The position numbers and the translations under genes are program-made. 64,000 nt of DNA. Source: Pseudomonas sp. R5(2019) (GTDB taxonomy: Bacteria; Pseudomonadota; Gammaproteobacteria; Pseudomonadales; Pseudomonadaceae). The DNA lies in assembly GCF_009905435.1 (NCBI RefSeq), contig NZ_JAAAMT010000012.1, positions 62,001 through 126,000 of the forward strand, read 5' to 3'. Within the stretch, counting starts at the first letter, position 1, and each line of letters opens with the position of its first letter. Shown here piece by piece: positions 45,769 through 55,761 of the stretch. Below the pieces are notes generated by a model. It was not told where the DNA came from, made no database searches, and was given only the letters and a program-made list of their open reading frames with translations.

Positions 45769-46119
45769 TTAAGCCAGTTTTTCCTTGATGCGAGCTGCTT
45801 TACCAGACAGGTCACGCAGGTAGTACAGCTTGGCTTTACGCACGTCACCACGACGTTTCACGGCCAGGCTGTCGATTTGCGGGCTGTAGGTCTGGAAAGT
45901 ACGCTCAACGCCAACACCGTTGGAGATTTTGCGAACGGTGAATGCGCTGTTGATGCCGCGATTGCGCTTGGCAATGACAACGCCTTCGAACGCCTGCAGA
46001 CGGGAACGGTCACCTTCCTTCACTTTCACCTGAACGACAATGGTGTCGCCCGGGGCAAAGGTCGGGATCTCTTTGGTCATCTGCTCGGCTTCGAGTTGCA
46101 GAATGATTTTGTTGGTCAT
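45769..46119 (-). CDS. rplS: 50S ribosomal protein L19
   Basis: 116-aa L19, found at the 30S-50S interface. The sequence is highly conserved ([55 protein letters not shown]). Last gene of the operon with rpsP, rimM and trmD, followed by a terminator. Confidence 0.99.
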   Translation of the reverse strand: MTNKIILQLEAEQMTKEIPTFAPGDTIVVQVKVKEGDRSRLQAFEGVVIAKRNRGINSAFTVRKISNGVGVERTFQTYSPQIDSLAVKRRGDVRKAKLYYLRDLSGKAARIKEKLA

Positions 46120-46161
46120 GCTGTGCTCCTAAGGTAAATCGTCTGATCTACCATCGATACG

Positions 46162-46914
46162 TTAACTATCGTCCCGCTCACGGAGATACTCCGTCAGCAG
46201 CTTCTTCTCTTCTCCAGAAAGTGAGCGACTTTCCAGAAGATCGGCGCGTCGTTCATAGGTCCGCCCAAGGGACTGCTGTAAACGCCATCGCCGGATGTGT
46301 GCATGGTTGCCACTGAGCAACACGTCGGGAACACGCTGATCCGCATATACTTCCGGTCGGGTGTAATGCGGGCAATCAAGCAGCCCATCCGTGAAGGAAT
46401 CTTCCTCCGCGGAGTCCGCATGCCCTAAAGCTCCGGGCAGCAGTCGTGTAACCGCATCAATCAGGACCATCGCTGGCAGCTCGCCGCCAGACAATACGTA
46501 GTCCCCAATCGACCACTCTTCATCGACATGAGCCTGAATGAACCGCTCGTCGATGCCTTCATAACGACCTGCGATGAGAATCAACGATTCCGCATTCGCC
46601 AGTTCGCGTACCGCCGACTGATTCAGTTGACGGCCTTGTGGCGACAGGTAAATAACCTTCGCCGCTTCCCCTGCTGCCTGCCTGGCCTGAACCAGAGCAT
46701 CTTCGAGGGGCTTGATCTTCATCACCATCCCCGGACCACCGCCAAACGGCCGATCATCTACCGTATGGTGTCGATCAGTGGTGTAGTCCCGCGGATTCCA
46801 ACAGGTCAGTTGCAACAACCCCTGTTTCACCGCGCGGCTGGTAATGCCGTACTCGCTGATGGCCGAAAACATTTCGGGGAACAGCGTAATGACCTCGACA
46901 CGAAGGCTCGCCAT
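46162..46914 (-). CDS. trmD: tRNA (guanine37-N1)-methyltransferase TrmD
   Basis: 250-aa SPOUT-class enzyme that methylates G37 of certain tRNAs and prevents +1 frameshifts. The knot region is intact, with [32 protein letters not shown] and the catalytic Asp in [17 protein letters not shown]. It starts three bases after the rimM stop, in the usual operon order. Confidence 0.98.
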   Translation of the reverse strand: MASLRVEVITLFPEMFSAISEYGITSRAVKQGLLQLTCWNPRDYTTDRHHTVDDRPFGGGPGMVMKIKPLEDALVQARQAAGEAAKVIYLSPQGRQLNQSAVRELANAESLILIAGRYEGIDERFIQAHVDEEWSIGDYVLSGGELPAMVLIDAVTRLLPGALGHADSAEEDSFTDGLLDCPHYTRPEVYADQRVPDVLLSGNHAHIRRWRLQQSLGRTYERRADLLESRSLSGEEKKLLTEYLRERDDS

Positions 46915-46917
46915 CGT

Positions 46918-47454
46918 TTAGAAGTCCGCGTCCCATTCAACCCTCATTTCGCCTGCACCCAGGTCGATTGCCAGCACGCATTGCTCCGTATAGGGCAATA
47001 GACGCTCGCGATCATCCAGGCTGCCTGCGCAAGGCTTGACCACCATTACATCGTTCGCGCCGGTCTCCAACAGGTGATCAACCGTGCCGAACAGCTGTTC
47101 GTCCTGATTGATGACTTTCAGACCTACCAACTGGTACCAGTAGTACTCGTCGACAGGCAGGTTGGGCAAAAGGCTACGCGAGATACAAATCTCGTAACCG
47201 CTCAGAAGACGGGCTTCATCGCGATCGTCGAGGCCTTTGAGCTTGGCGACCAGGTCCTTTTGAGTGGAACGGCCACTGACCAGCTCTACCTGCTTTACCT
47301 TGCCTTCGTGCCGAAGCGTCCAGCGAGGGTAATCCAACAGGTTTTCAATCGGATCGGTAAAGGAAAACACCTTCACCTCGCCGCGAACGCCGTGAACCGA
47401 AAAAATCTTGCCGACAACGATCAGGTCATCTGCATTTTCTGGCGTCGCGTTCAT
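46918..47454 (-). CDS. rimM: Ribosome maturation factor RimM
   Basis: 178-aa factor for 30S head maturation that binds S19. It has the N-terminal RimM domain (VVGKIFSVHGVRGEVKVFSFTDP) and the C-terminal PRC barrel (about 98-178, from YYWYQLVGLKVIN). It lies five bases after rpsP in the same operon. Confidence 0.98.
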   Translation of the reverse strand: MNATPENADDLIVVGKIFSVHGVRGEVKVFSFTDPIENLLDYPRWTLRHEGKVKQVELVSGRSTQKDLVAKLKGLDDRDEARLLSGYEICISRSLLPNLPVDEYYWYQLVGLKVINQDEQLFGTVDHLLETGANDVMVVKPCAGSLDDRERLLPYTEQCVLAIDLGAGEMRVEWDADF

Positions 47455-47459
47455 ATTGC

Positions 47460-47711
47460 TCAGGCCGCGGCCTTGGCAGCTTCCTTCAGCAACTGAGCAA
47501 CACGCTCAGAAGGCTGTGCGCCAACGCTCAGCCAGTAGGCTACGCGCTCTTGGTTCACAGACAGTTTGACTTCCTGACCACGAGCAACCGGGTTGAAGAA
47601 ACCAACGTGCTCTTTGTGGGAACCGTCACGCGGGTTGCGGGAGTCGGTTACGGTCAGTTGGTAGAATGGGCGCTTTTTAGAGCCGCCACGGGCAAGACGA
47701 ATGGTTAGCAT
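47460..47711 (-). CDS. rpsP: 30S ribosomal protein S16
   Basis: 83-aa S16, needed for 30S assembly. [18 protein letters not shown] and the DSRNPRDG stretch are diagnostic. The start at 47711 is clear: the longer open frame upstream runs through the promoter area. First gene of the operon with rimM, trmD and rplS. Confidence 0.99.
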   Translation of the reverse strand: MLTIRLARGGSKKRPFYQLTVTDSRNPRDGSHKEHVGFFNPVARGQEVKLSVNQERVAYWLSVGAQPSERVAQLLKEAAKAAA

Positions 47712-47784
47712 TGAACATCGTTCCTGTAGTCGGTGCTGCAAATCATAATGCACAGCGGGCACACGGGTGCCCGAAAGGCCGCAT

Positions 47785-47813
47785 ATTCTCAAGGAATATA
47801 CGGACTTTTGCAA
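47785..47813 (-). promoter_or_regulatory. Probable promoter of rpsP-rimM-trmD-rplS
   Basis: Minus strand TTGCAA (47813-47808), a 17-base spacer and GAGAAT (47790-47785), about 75 bases upstream of rpsP. A GC-rich stretch follows the -10. The -10 match is weak, so medium-low confidence. Confidence 0.42.
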
Positions 47814-47909
47814 ATGCCTTTTTCCGGCGCGCAGGTGCTTGCCGTCATGACTTGCCATTGAAGCCGCTGCACGCAGCGGCACTAGGTTCCCGCCGAGGCG
47901 GGTTCGGAT

Positions 47910-47940
47910 AAAAGGCAGCACTCAGGCGAGTGCGACTGCC
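47910..47940 (-). terminator. Terminator after ffh
   Basis: On the minus strand a stem GCACTC/GAGTGC, extended by GGCA/TGCC across a small bulge, is followed by TTTT. It starts 15 bases after the ffh stop. Confidence 0.78.
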
Positions 47941-47955
47941 GTTCATCAGAATTCT

Positions 47956-49335
47956 TTACAGCTTGGGCATGCCGCCGCCACCTGGCAACATTCCACCCAT
48001 GCCGCGCATCATCTTGGCCATGCCGCCCTTGGCAGAAAACTTCTTCATCATCTTCTGCATTTGCTTGTGCTGCTTGATCAGGCGGCCGATGTCCTGCACC
48101 TGGGTGCCGGAGCCCTGGGCGATCCGGCGCTTGCGCGAGCCGCTGATCAGGTCAGGGTCGCGACGCTCGGCCGGGGTCATCGAGTTGATGATGGCTTCCA
48201 TCTGCTTGAACTGCTTCTCGGCCGCGCCCTGGGCGTTGCCCATCTGGGCCAGGTTGACGCCACCGATGTTTGGCAGCTTGTCCATCAGGCCGCCCAGGCC
48301 ACCCATGTTCTTCATTTGTTGCAGCTGGTCGCGGAAGTCTTCCAGGTCGAAACCCTTGCCCTTCTTCAGCTTCTTGGCCAGTTTGTCGGCCTTCTCTTTG
48401 TCCAGCGTCTGCTCGGCCTGTTCGATCAGGCTCAGCACGTCACCCATACCGAGGATGCGCGAGGCGATCCGGTCAGGGTGGAAAGGCTCAAGGGCTTCGG
48501 TTTTCTCGCCCATGCCGATGAACTTGATCGGCTTGCCGGTGATCGCGCGCACCGACAGGGCAGCACCGCCACGGGCGTCGCCGTCGACCTTGGTCAGGAT
48601 CACACCGGTCAGCGGCAGCGCGTCACCGAAAGCCTTGGCGGTGTTGGCCGCATCCTGGCCGGTCATGGCGTCGACGACGAACAGCGTCTCGACCGGCTTG
48701 ACCGCCGCGTGCAGGCTCTGGATCTCGGCCATCATGTCGGCATCGATGTGCAGGCGGCCGGCGGTGTCGACGATTACCACGTCGATGAACTTCAGCCTGG
48801 CCTCGCGAATCGCGGCTTCTGCGATCGCTACCGGCTTCTGGCTCAAGTCCGAAGGGAAGAAGGTGACGCCAATGTCATTGGCCAGGGTTTCGAGCTGCTT
48901 GATCGCCGCCGGACGGTAGACGTCGGCCGACACCACCATCACGGTCTTTTTCTTGCGCTCTTTAAGGAAGCGCGCCAGCTTGCCGGCGGTGGTGGTCTTG
49001 CCCGCACCCTGCAAGCCCGCCATCAGCACCACAGCCGGTGGCGCGACGTTCAGCGACAGGTCTTCGTTGGCTGCGCCCATCAGCTCTTCGAGTTCGGCCT
49101 GGACGATCTTCACGAACGCCTGGCCCGGGGTCAGGCTGCGCGACACTTCCGTACCGACGGCGCGTTCCTTGACCTTGTTGACGAAGTCCTTGACGACCGG
49201 CAAGGCGACGTCGGCTTCGAGCAAGGCCATACGCACTTCGCGCAGCGTGTCCTTGATATTGTCTTCGGTCAGTTTGGCCTTGCCAGTGACATGGCGCAGC
49301 GTCTGGGAAAGACGGTCGGTAAGGTTTTCAAACAT
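47956..49335 (-). CDS. ffh: Signal recognition particle GTPase Ffh
   Basis: 459-aa SRP54 homologue that targets nascent membrane proteins with 4.5S RNA. N domain to about 85; GTPase G domain with GLQGAGKTTTAGKLA, VDTAGR and LTKVDGDARGGAAL; methionine-rich M domain from about 300, ending in a Met/Gly-rich tail (GGMAKMMRGMGGMLPGGGG). The ATG at 49335 (MFENLTDRLS) is the family start. Divergent from the ypjD-like gene, as in many gammaproteobacteria. Confidence 0.98.
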   Translation of the reverse strand: MFENLTDRLSQTLRHVTGKAKLTEDNIKDTLREVRMALLEADVALPVVKDFVNKVKERAVGTEVSRSLTPGQAFVKIVQAELEELMGAANEDLSLNVAPPAVVLMAGLQGAGKTTTAGKLARFLKERKKKTVMVVSADVYRPAAIKQLETLANDIGVTFFPSDLSQKPVAIAEAAIREARLKFIDVVIVDTAGRLHIDADMMAEIQSLHAAVKPVETLFVVDAMTGQDAANTAKAFGDALPLTGVILTKVDGDARGGAALSVRAITGKPIKFIGMGEKTEALEPFHPDRIASRILGMGDVLSLIEQAEQTLDKEKADKLAKKLKKGKGFDLEDFRDQLQQMKNMGGLGGLMDKLPNIGGVNLAQMGNAQGAAEKQFKQMEAIINSMTPAERRDPDLISGSRKRRIAQGSGTQVQDIGRLIKQHKQMQKMMKKFSAKGGMAKMMRGMGGMLPGGGGMPKL

Positions 49336-49480
49336 TCTCGGCGAGCCTGTGGCGTGAGCAGGTCGCGGATTATAGCGAAGACTGCGCGACACGGACACCA
49401 TATGTCTGGTGCCGCAGTCTTTCGTGTGAACGGCGTTCTATGCCAAACTCAGCGACTTTCGGGTTCGCCTAACAGGACTT

Positions 49481-50293
49481 ATGCTCCCCTTGTCACCCAG
49501 CTTGCTACCCAGCCTCGCCGCCGCCCTTCTCTATGCCGCTGCGATCCTCTATCAAGGCCTGCGTCTAGGACAAGGCGCCAAGGCCGACAAACGGCTGTTG
49601 TGCCTGCTCGGCACACTGGCCGTCATTGCCCAGGCCACAGCGCTGTTCTGGCAGTTGCTGACGCCTCTGGGCCTGAGCCTGGACTTTTTCAGCGCCGCCA
49701 GCCTGATTGCCGCCGCCGTGATCGGCCTGACCCTGCTGGCCTGCGCCCGCATTCCGGTGGAAAACCTGCTGTTGCTGTTGTTTCCGCTGGGCCTGCTCAC
49801 CACCTTGATCGCCCAGTTCGCCCCCACCGGTACGGTGCCGGTGATCAATGAATCACCCGGTATTCTTGCGCATATCCTGCTGTCGATCCTGGCCTACGGC
49901 ATGTTCACCATTGCCGTGGTGCAGAGCCTGCTTCTATTGCTGCAGGACCACCAGCTCAAGCACAAGCACCCGTCCGGGCTGATTCGCAACTTCCCGCCGC
50001 TGCAAACGATGGAAAGCCTGTTGTTCGGCTTTCTGTGGGCCGGCTGGGTGTTGCTGTCGCTATCGCTGATCTCCGGCTGGCTGTTCCTCGACAACCTGTT
50101 CGCCCAGCACCTGGTGCACAAGACCTTGCTGGCGTGCCTGGCCTGGTTCGTGTTCAGCGTTCTGCTCTGGGGGCGCAATCGTCTCGGCTGGCGTGGCCAC
50201 AAGGCCATTCGCTGGACCCTGGCCGGCTTCTGCCTGCTGATGTTGGCGTACTTCGGCAGCAAGCTGGTACGCGAATTCATCCTGCATATCTGA
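49481..50293 (+). CDS. Cytochrome c assembly-type membrane protein (YpjD family)
   Basis: 270-aa inner-membrane protein with about eight TM helices, of the CcmC/CcsA-like cytochrome C assembly family. E. coli ypjD occupies the same place beside ffh. Conserved His residues are seen in AHILLSILAYG and QHLVHKTLLA, but the strict WWD motif of haem-handling CcmC is not obvious. A role in haem handling is therefore uncertain. It is co-directional with the next gene, six bases apart. Confidence 0.88.
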   Translation: MLPLSPSLLPSLAAALLYAAAILYQGLRLGQGAKADKRLLCLLGTLAVIAQATALFWQLLTPLGLSLDFFSAASLIAAAVIGLTLLACARIPVENLLLLLFPLGLLTTLIAQFAPTGTVPVINESPGILAHILLSILAYGMFTIAVVQSLLLLLQDHQLKHKHPSGLIRNFPPLQTMESLLFGFLWAGWVLLSLSLISGWLFLDNLFAQHLVHKTLLACLAWFVFSVLLWGRNRLGWRGHKAIRWTLAGFCLLMLAYFGSKLVREFILHI

Positions 50294-50299
50294 GCGCCC

Positions 50300-51529
50300 A
50301 TGACCAACCTGCCCACCGGCCCGCTGCTCGGCATCCTCGTCCTGGCGCTGCTTTGGTCAATTTTGCTGGGCGGCGTTGAAGCCGCTCATCAGCACCTGGC
50401 CGCACAGCGGCCAAAAACCCGCGCCGGCGACCGGCCGAGGCTGGACTTCCCACTGCAAAGCCTGGTGCTGGGCAACCTGCTGTGCAAGGGGCTGACGGTC
50501 ATTCTGGCCATCCTGCTGGCCCAGCGCGAATGGGGGGAGCCCGGAATCTGGCTGGGTGGCGTCTGCGCCATGATTATTCTGCTGGTATTGGCCGACTACC
50601 TGCCGCGCCTGCTCGCCAAGCGCCAGCCGCTGGCCTTCATCAGCCTGGGCAATGGCCTGCTGCCCCTGCCGCTCAAGGCGCTTTATCCGCTGGCCTGGCT
50701 GCTGGAAGGCATCGCTCGCCTGCTGTTGCGCCCCTTCACTGCTCGGCCGAGTGCCGTTAATCATCAGGACGATGAAGAACCGGGCGCACTGCCCCTCGAC
50801 ACGCAGGACCACAACGGACGCCCGCCCAAGCCACACCTGCTCAGCGGTATCCAGGCACTGGAGCGGATCACGGTCAACGATATCCTGGTCACCCGCAGCG
50901 AAGTCGATGGCATCAACCTTGATGATTCCATCGAAGCCATCACCGAGCAGTTGATCATCAGCCGCCACACCCGGTTGCCGGTGTTTCACAGCGATATCAA
51001 CCAGGTCGAGTCGGTGCTCAATACCCGCCAGATCAGCCACCTGCTACCCAAGTCGCAGCTGACCCGCGAAGCCCTGCTGGCAGCCTGTTACCCGGCCTAT
51101 TTCGTCCCCGAAAGCACGCCGCTGCCGCTGCAACTGCTGAACTTTCACAAACAGCAGCGGCGCCTGGGCATCGTGGTCGACGAATACGGTGAGGTACAGG
51201 GCATTGTTACCCTTGAAGACATTCTCGAAGAAATCGTCGGCGAATTCGAAGACGAGCACAGCCTCGACAACCCACATATCCACCCCCAGGCCGATGGCCG
51301 CTTCGTCATCGAAGGCGCCGCGTCCCTGCGCGAGCTGAACAAAAGCCTGGGCTGGCACTTGCCCAGCGACGGTCCCAAGACCCTCAACGGCTTGATCACC
51401 GAGGCACTGGAAACCATTCCTGAAAGCGCGGTCTGCCTGAAAATCGGCCGCTACCGGCTGGAAATCCTCGAAACCGAGGAGAACCGCGTCAGCCGGGTCA
51501 TGGCCTGGGCGGTGACCCGCTCGCGCTAG
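50300..51529 (+). CDS. CorC/HlyC (CNNM) family protein, YfjD-like
   Basis: 409-aa protein with an N-terminal DUF21/CNNM membrane domain (three to four TM helices within 1-150), a CBS pair (about 195-320) and a C-terminal CorC_HlyC domain (about 330-409). The family is linked to Mg/Co ion export or tolerance. Motifs: VEAAHQ in the membrane part, ISRHTRLPVF and GIVVDEYGEVQGIVTLEDILEEIVGE in the CBS part. In E. coli yfjD lies next to ypjD and ffh as here. Confidence 0.9.
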   Translation: MTNLPTGPLLGILVLALLWSILLGGVEAAHQHLAAQRPKTRAGDRPRLDFPLQSLVLGNLLCKGLTVILAILLAQREWGEPGIWLGGVCAMIILLVLADYLPRLLAKRQPLAFISLGNGLLPLPLKALYPLAWLLEGIARLLLRPFTARPSAVNHQDDEEPGALPLDTQDHNGRPPKPHLLSGIQALERITVNDILVTRSEVDGINLDDSIEAITEQLIISRHTRLPVFHSDINQVESVLNTRQISHLLPKSQLTREALLAACYPAYFVPESTPLPLQLLNFHKQQRRLGIVVDEYGEVQGIVTLEDILEEIVGEFEDEHSLDNPHIHPQADGRFVIEGAASLRELNKSLGWHLPSDGPKTLNGLITEALETIPESAVCLKIGRYRLEILETEENRVSRVMAWAVTRSR

Positions 51530-51627
51530 TTGTCCCTCAAGCGGGCGGTTCCTATAATCGCCCGACGCTCAACCCCTGACCGGCGCGCGGACTGGCCCTG
51601 AGGGTTTCAGGGCCAGCTATCCAACAC

Positions 51628-54600
51628 TCAGGTGCCCGATTGCAGCACCTGCTCGGTCAATGTGCGGATCAGTGCTTGCTCGGCACGGTTGTAATTGAGC
51701 TTCAGTGCCTCGTTCCTGGCGACAAACTCAGCGTCACCGAGCGCCCCCCTCTGTAACTCGAGCGCCTCCAGCGCCTCATAGTCGGTCTCACCCAGGCTTG
51801 CGAAGCGCGCCGGGTAGCGACGCTTGAGGAACTCGATCCAGAAATCCCGCGCGCAGAGAAAATCGAGCCATTGCGGGGTTCGCTCGGCTGCCAACACGAA
51901 CGCCACGGCCGCTTCCAGATTTGCCGCGGTCACGCCGGCAATCGCCCCAAACTCCATGGATCTAGGCTGCCCCGGCAATGCCAGCCGATCCGCCAGGCGA
52001 ACTCGATAGGCCAGGTTCACTTCGATCTGATCGAGCGGATACTCCCCGCCGCCGGCACTGCGGGTATCGATATCGTGCCGTGCATAACGCTCCAGTTGTT
52101 CCAGACGAAACAAGCCGCGCCCGAGGCCGATCAAACCCGCAGGATCATCCCCGGTGCGCGCTTGCACCTGAACTTCGTGCAGCAACACTTTCACCTCCAG
52201 GCGGCTGAACATGGAAATCACGCTGTCCATGCAGGAGGTCGGACTGCTTGCCAGCGAAAACAACTCCCGCCGCAGCAAGGTGCTGTCCAGTGCCGCCTGG
52301 ACCACGGCCCAGACCCGCCGCGTAAGGTCCAGGCGACCCAGACGAAAGTCACTGGTTCGCTCAAGCGAGAGCAGCAGCCGAAGCAAATCCCGTGAACCGG
52401 GCTCGGCGTACAGCGACGCCCACTGCCCAGCCCACTGCCCAGCCTGCAGGCCACCGGTGACACTGCTCGCCGCACTTCCCCAAAGCGCTTGAAGCCTGGC
52501 CGGCAAGCCGCTCAGCGGCCGTGCCAATGAGGGCCCGGCAGCGTAATCACGAACGCCAGCCAGCCGCTGCCGAGTGGATTCGGACAATGGGTTACCCGCC
52601 AACACCACGTAACGATCCGGGCGCTCGGGCTGAAAGAAAGTTTCTGGCAACGTCTCGATAGCGTTATTGCGAAGGTCCGCCGAGCGCAAAACCACCGAAC
52701 TCAAGAGCCCCTGGGGAAGGCTGCTGATACCCGTTTCGCGCAACCCCAGCACCTGCAAGCGAGACAAGCTGCTCAGGTCCAGGTGAGGCCCGACTGGGTT
52801 GCCGTTCAAATTGAGCTCTTCCAGAAAGCGCAGGGAGTTCACTACCCCCGCCTGGGAAGTACTGATCGCAATACGATTGTCCTGCAGGTTGAGCGAACGC
52901 AGCTCAGTCAACGCAGAAAGTTCGGCTGGCAGCGCGCTGAGGCGGTTATGACTGGCATCCAGCCAGATCAAGGATGAGAAACGATTCAAAAAGTTTCCGG
53001 AAATCTGCGACAGACGCATATGGTTCAGGCTCAGGTCGACCACATGACTGAAGTCGATCAATGCGGGCAACTCCGGCAATTGGGTGACCCTGGCGCCGCT
53101 GAGGTTCAGGCGGTAGCCATACACTCGTCCATTGGAGCTGAAGCACGTTGTCTGCCGCCGCCAGGCACGCCGAAGCATCCGGCTGGCCTGGGTTCTACCG
53201 CCCCTGAAATAGCGCCAGACGCCTACCAGAGTCCCGGTATCGGCGACTTCCCATTGATGCAGGGTTTGTTCGAGCAGCTCAAACTCGTTGCGGCGCCGCT
53301 GCAGGTTCACGCTGATGTGTTCGCCTGACACCTGGACCGCCTGCAGGTAATCGGCTACCTGCCTGTCGGACATGCCCGGGAACAGCTCGCGCACCTCATC
53401 GGCCTGGGTCGAGCGCACCAGTGCAGGGGCACCACGCCCGCTGAGCGCATAGCCCAAGCGATGATCGACCTCACGTTGTGGCGGGTTGAAGCGCTCGCGA
53501 CGGCGGATGATGCCCAACAAACCGGCAGACCGCTCTCGGTCGGCGCTTGCCCAGGCAGCGGCCATCCGGCGCTGATCGCCCTCCAATTCCGTGGCCTGGT
53601 GGCGCCAGGCGGCCAACAGTGTTTCGGTATCCGCATTGCTGTGAGAGGTTCGATTAAAACCTGCAATGGCGCGATCGATCCGCACTTCCTGCAGCTGGAC
53701 ACGCGCCAGCTCACCCAGGCGCAAGGGCAAGCGGTCTTCCTCGACAATGCGTTCGCGCTCTGCATCAGTGGCCTGGTCAATGATCTGCTGCGCCACCGGC
53801 AGCGGCAATGAAGGGAAATCGCGACAAATCAAGCGCTCGCCAGCACCTGGCTCGGCCGCCCCGGCTGCCGTGACAGGGGGATCCAGAGGCAGCTGCTCAA
53901 GCGCATCGAGCAGGCGCCCCGGCGGTAGATCGCCCTGCAGATGGATCTCACGCAAAGCGGCCTCGTCGATCCCGGTCGACTGCAGGACCTGATCGATGGC
54001 GCGGTCAGGCAGCGTCCAGAAGCGCGGCCCCAGGCGGCGAAACAAATAACGCGCCCCAACCCAGTGCATCGGACTGTCAAAGCTGGCCCGCCAGGCACCG
54101 GCGCCATTGTGCTCCAGCACCGGCGCGTAGGCCTGTGGCCTGCGCGGGTGCGGGATGCGCCATTTGCCCAACGCCTCATCGAACATCACTTCATAGGCCG
54201 TGCCGTCCATGCGAATCACCTGGCTTGAACCTTGCGCGATCAAGCCCTGCTCATCTTCAGCCACGCCGAGTGCGGGCGGCTCACCGCATTGATAGGGGGT
54301 GAGGTCAGGATTCCACAAGCGGGTCTTGCCATTGGCCAATCTGACCGGCACCAAGCGCTCAAAGAATCCGGCCTGCTGGCTCGCATAAGCGGTCGCCCCG
54401 GCGACCAACCCGAAGGCCGCGATCCCGGCCGACTGCTCGAGCACCACGGTCAGGCGCAAAAAAGCGCTGCGCCGATCCCCTGAAGCCCAGTCCACGAAAC
54501 CCGCGAACACCTCATACATGAGCTGGCCAACCATCACCCCCAGCATCAACTGGGCAAGCCCGGGCACGAAAAACGAGGCAATGACCAACCCATCCAGCCC

Positions 54601-55761
54601 CATCGACACGGCGTCCTGAAAGGTTGCACGCTGGGCCTTCTGATCATCCCGGGCACTCGGCACGGCGATAAAACCGGCATCCTGCTTGAGGCGCTCGAGC
54701 AGTAGCCGGTGAAGGCTGTCGAATAATGGAGCGCTGATCGGGCGAGTGTCGAACGTGGCTGACACCTTGCCCTGCCCCGCGGCCTGCGCTTGCCATTGGT
54801 TCAAAAGCGCGAAGGCTTCGTCGCGGCGCACAAAGCGGCACAGTCGCTGGCGATAGCGCTCGTTCTGCAATCGGCCGATCAAGTCTTGTTCAAACGCCGC
54901 GAAAGTCCCGTACTCGCGCAGCGGCGCGCGCGGGTCATTGGGGATGTACACCACCAATTTGTACAACCGGGGCAAGTGCAGATTGAAATCATCCAGGTGC
55001 TGCGGCGCACACCAGCACTCGATCAGCACGATATCGGCCATGGCCCGCCCCGACAGGAGCAACTGCTTGTAGGTCACCGACTGCCACAGCGACGAGGCTG
55101 TGTTTTTGAGACTGGCAATATTCAGGATCAGCTGATACACAGGCGGGCTGATATGACGCAGCAACAACGCCATGTGCGCCGCCACTTCCAGGTCATGGCG
55201 CTTGCTGCGGGTAATCGCCGCGGCCGTGGCCTCTGGCGCGAATACCTGCTCCAGGTGCGCCTGATAGCGGCCACCCAGGTCCAGCTCGCGGCAGTGGGCG
55301 GCAAAGCGTTCAGGGGTGATCGCCACCTGCAGGGGAAGCGAGGACGCCCGCTCAATGCGATCCAGGGTGTAGATCGGCGCGGCTTCTTGCGCGGAAAAAT
55401 TGTGCAAGGCGGCTTGCAACAAGCTGTGTTTGAAATAGCGCGGCTGCCAGATGGAGGTGACGATGGGGACCTGCTCAGGTATGACCGCCACTTTCTTGCC
55501 GTGCCAGTACTGATCCTTGTGAATATCCAGGCCCTCGCCGAATGCGGACACGAGGCTGGCACTCAGCAAGGGTGCGGCAAAATCGTCAGGGGTCTGCAGT
55601 GACTTGAGGGCCTCAAGCACCTCATCGTGCGCCTGCTGGCTGGCCTTCAAACTGTGGCTCAATCGTCGCACGAGGGCTGGCTTGGCTGCGATCAGCGAGG
55701 CGGGCAGAAGTTGCCTGACCCAGTATTCGTTGATCGACCTTTGCCCGGAATGCTCGCTCAT
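51628..55761 (-). CDS. Giant LRR protein with NEL-type E3 ubiquitin ligase domain
   Basis: 1377-aa protein. The N-terminal half (about 1-700) is of the dermonecrotic-toxin-like DUF6543 kind, with hydrophobic segments near 385-425 and 440-460 that may insert in membrane. Leucine-rich repeats span about 890-1040 (pattern LxxLxLxxNxLxxLP). A C-terminal NEL region (about 1075-1377) resembles IpaH/SspH-type bacterial E3 ligases and has the catalytic CxD motif, C1177-M-D1179. NEL ligases act in eukaryotic cells, so this is probably a host-directed effector. No classical signal peptide is seen. The ATG overlaps the stop of the 1534-aa gene upstream. The export route is unknown. Confidence 0.85.
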   Translation of the reverse strand: MSEHSGQRSINEYWVRQLLPASLIAAKPALVRRLSHSLKASQQAHDEVLEALKSLQTPDDFAAPLLSASLVSAFGEGLDIHKDQYWHGKKVAVIPEQVPIVTSIWQPRYFKHSLLQAALHNFSAQEAAPIYTLDRIERASSLPLQVAITPERFAAHCRELDLGGRYQAHLEQVFAPEATAAAITRSKRHDLEVAAHMALLLRHISPPVYQLILNIASLKNTASSLWQSVTYKQLLLSGRAMADIVLIECWCAPQHLDDFNLHLPRLYKLVVYIPNDPRAPLREYGTFAAFEQDLIGRLQNERYRQRLCRFVRRDEAFALLNQWQAQAAGQGKVSATFDTRPISAPLFDSLHRLLLERLKQDAGFIAVPSARDDQKAQRATFQDAVSMGLDGLVIASFFVPGLAQLMLGVMVGQLMYEVFAGFVDWASGDRRSAFLRLTVVLEQSAGIAAFGLVAGATAYASQQAGFFERLVPVRLANGKTRLWNPDLTPYQCGEPPALGVAEDEQGLIAQGSSQVIRMDGTAYEVMFDEALGKWRIPHPRRPQAYAPVLEHNGAGAWRASFDSPMHWVGARYLFRRLGPRFWTLPDRAIDQVLQSTGIDEAALREIHLQGDLPPGRLLDALEQLPLDPPVTAAGAAEPGAGERLICRDFPSLPLPVAQQIIDQATDAERERIVEEDRLPLRLGELARVQLQEVRIDRAIAGFNRTSHSNADTETLLAAWRHQATELEGDQRRMAAAWASADRERSAGLLGIIRRRERFNPPQREVDHRLGYALSGRGAPALVRSTQADEVRELFPGMSDRQVADYLQAVQVSGEHISVNLQRRRNEFELLEQTLHQWEVADTGTLVGVWRYFRGGRTQASRMLRRAWRRQTTCFSSNGRVYGYRLNLSGARVTQLPELPALIDFSHVVDLSLNHMRLSQISGNFLNRFSSLIWLDASHNRLSALPAELSALTELRSLNLQDNRIAISTSQAGVVNSLRFLEELNLNGNPVGPHLDLSSLSRLQVLGLRETGISSLPQGLLSSVVLRSADLRNNAIETLPETFFQPERPDRYVVLAGNPLSESTRQRLAGVRDYAAGPSLARPLSGLPARLQALWGSAASSVTGGLQAGQWAGQWASLYAEPGSRDLLRLLLSLERTSDFRLGRLDLTRRVWAVVQAALDSTLLRRELFSLASSPTSCMDSVISMFSRLEVKVLLHEVQVQARTGDDPAGLIGLGRGLFRLEQLERYARHDIDTRSAGGGEYPLDQIEVNLAYRVRLADRLALPGQPRSMEFGAIAGVTAANLEAAVAFVLAAERTPQWLDFLCARDFWIEFLKRRYPARFASLGETDYEALEALELQRGALGDAEFVARNEALKLNYNRAEQALIRTLTEQVLQSGT

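Noticed and set aside
48061..49851. 596-codon open frame on the plus strand
   Set aside because: Antisense to ffh and overlapping the ypjD-like gene; both of those are certain.
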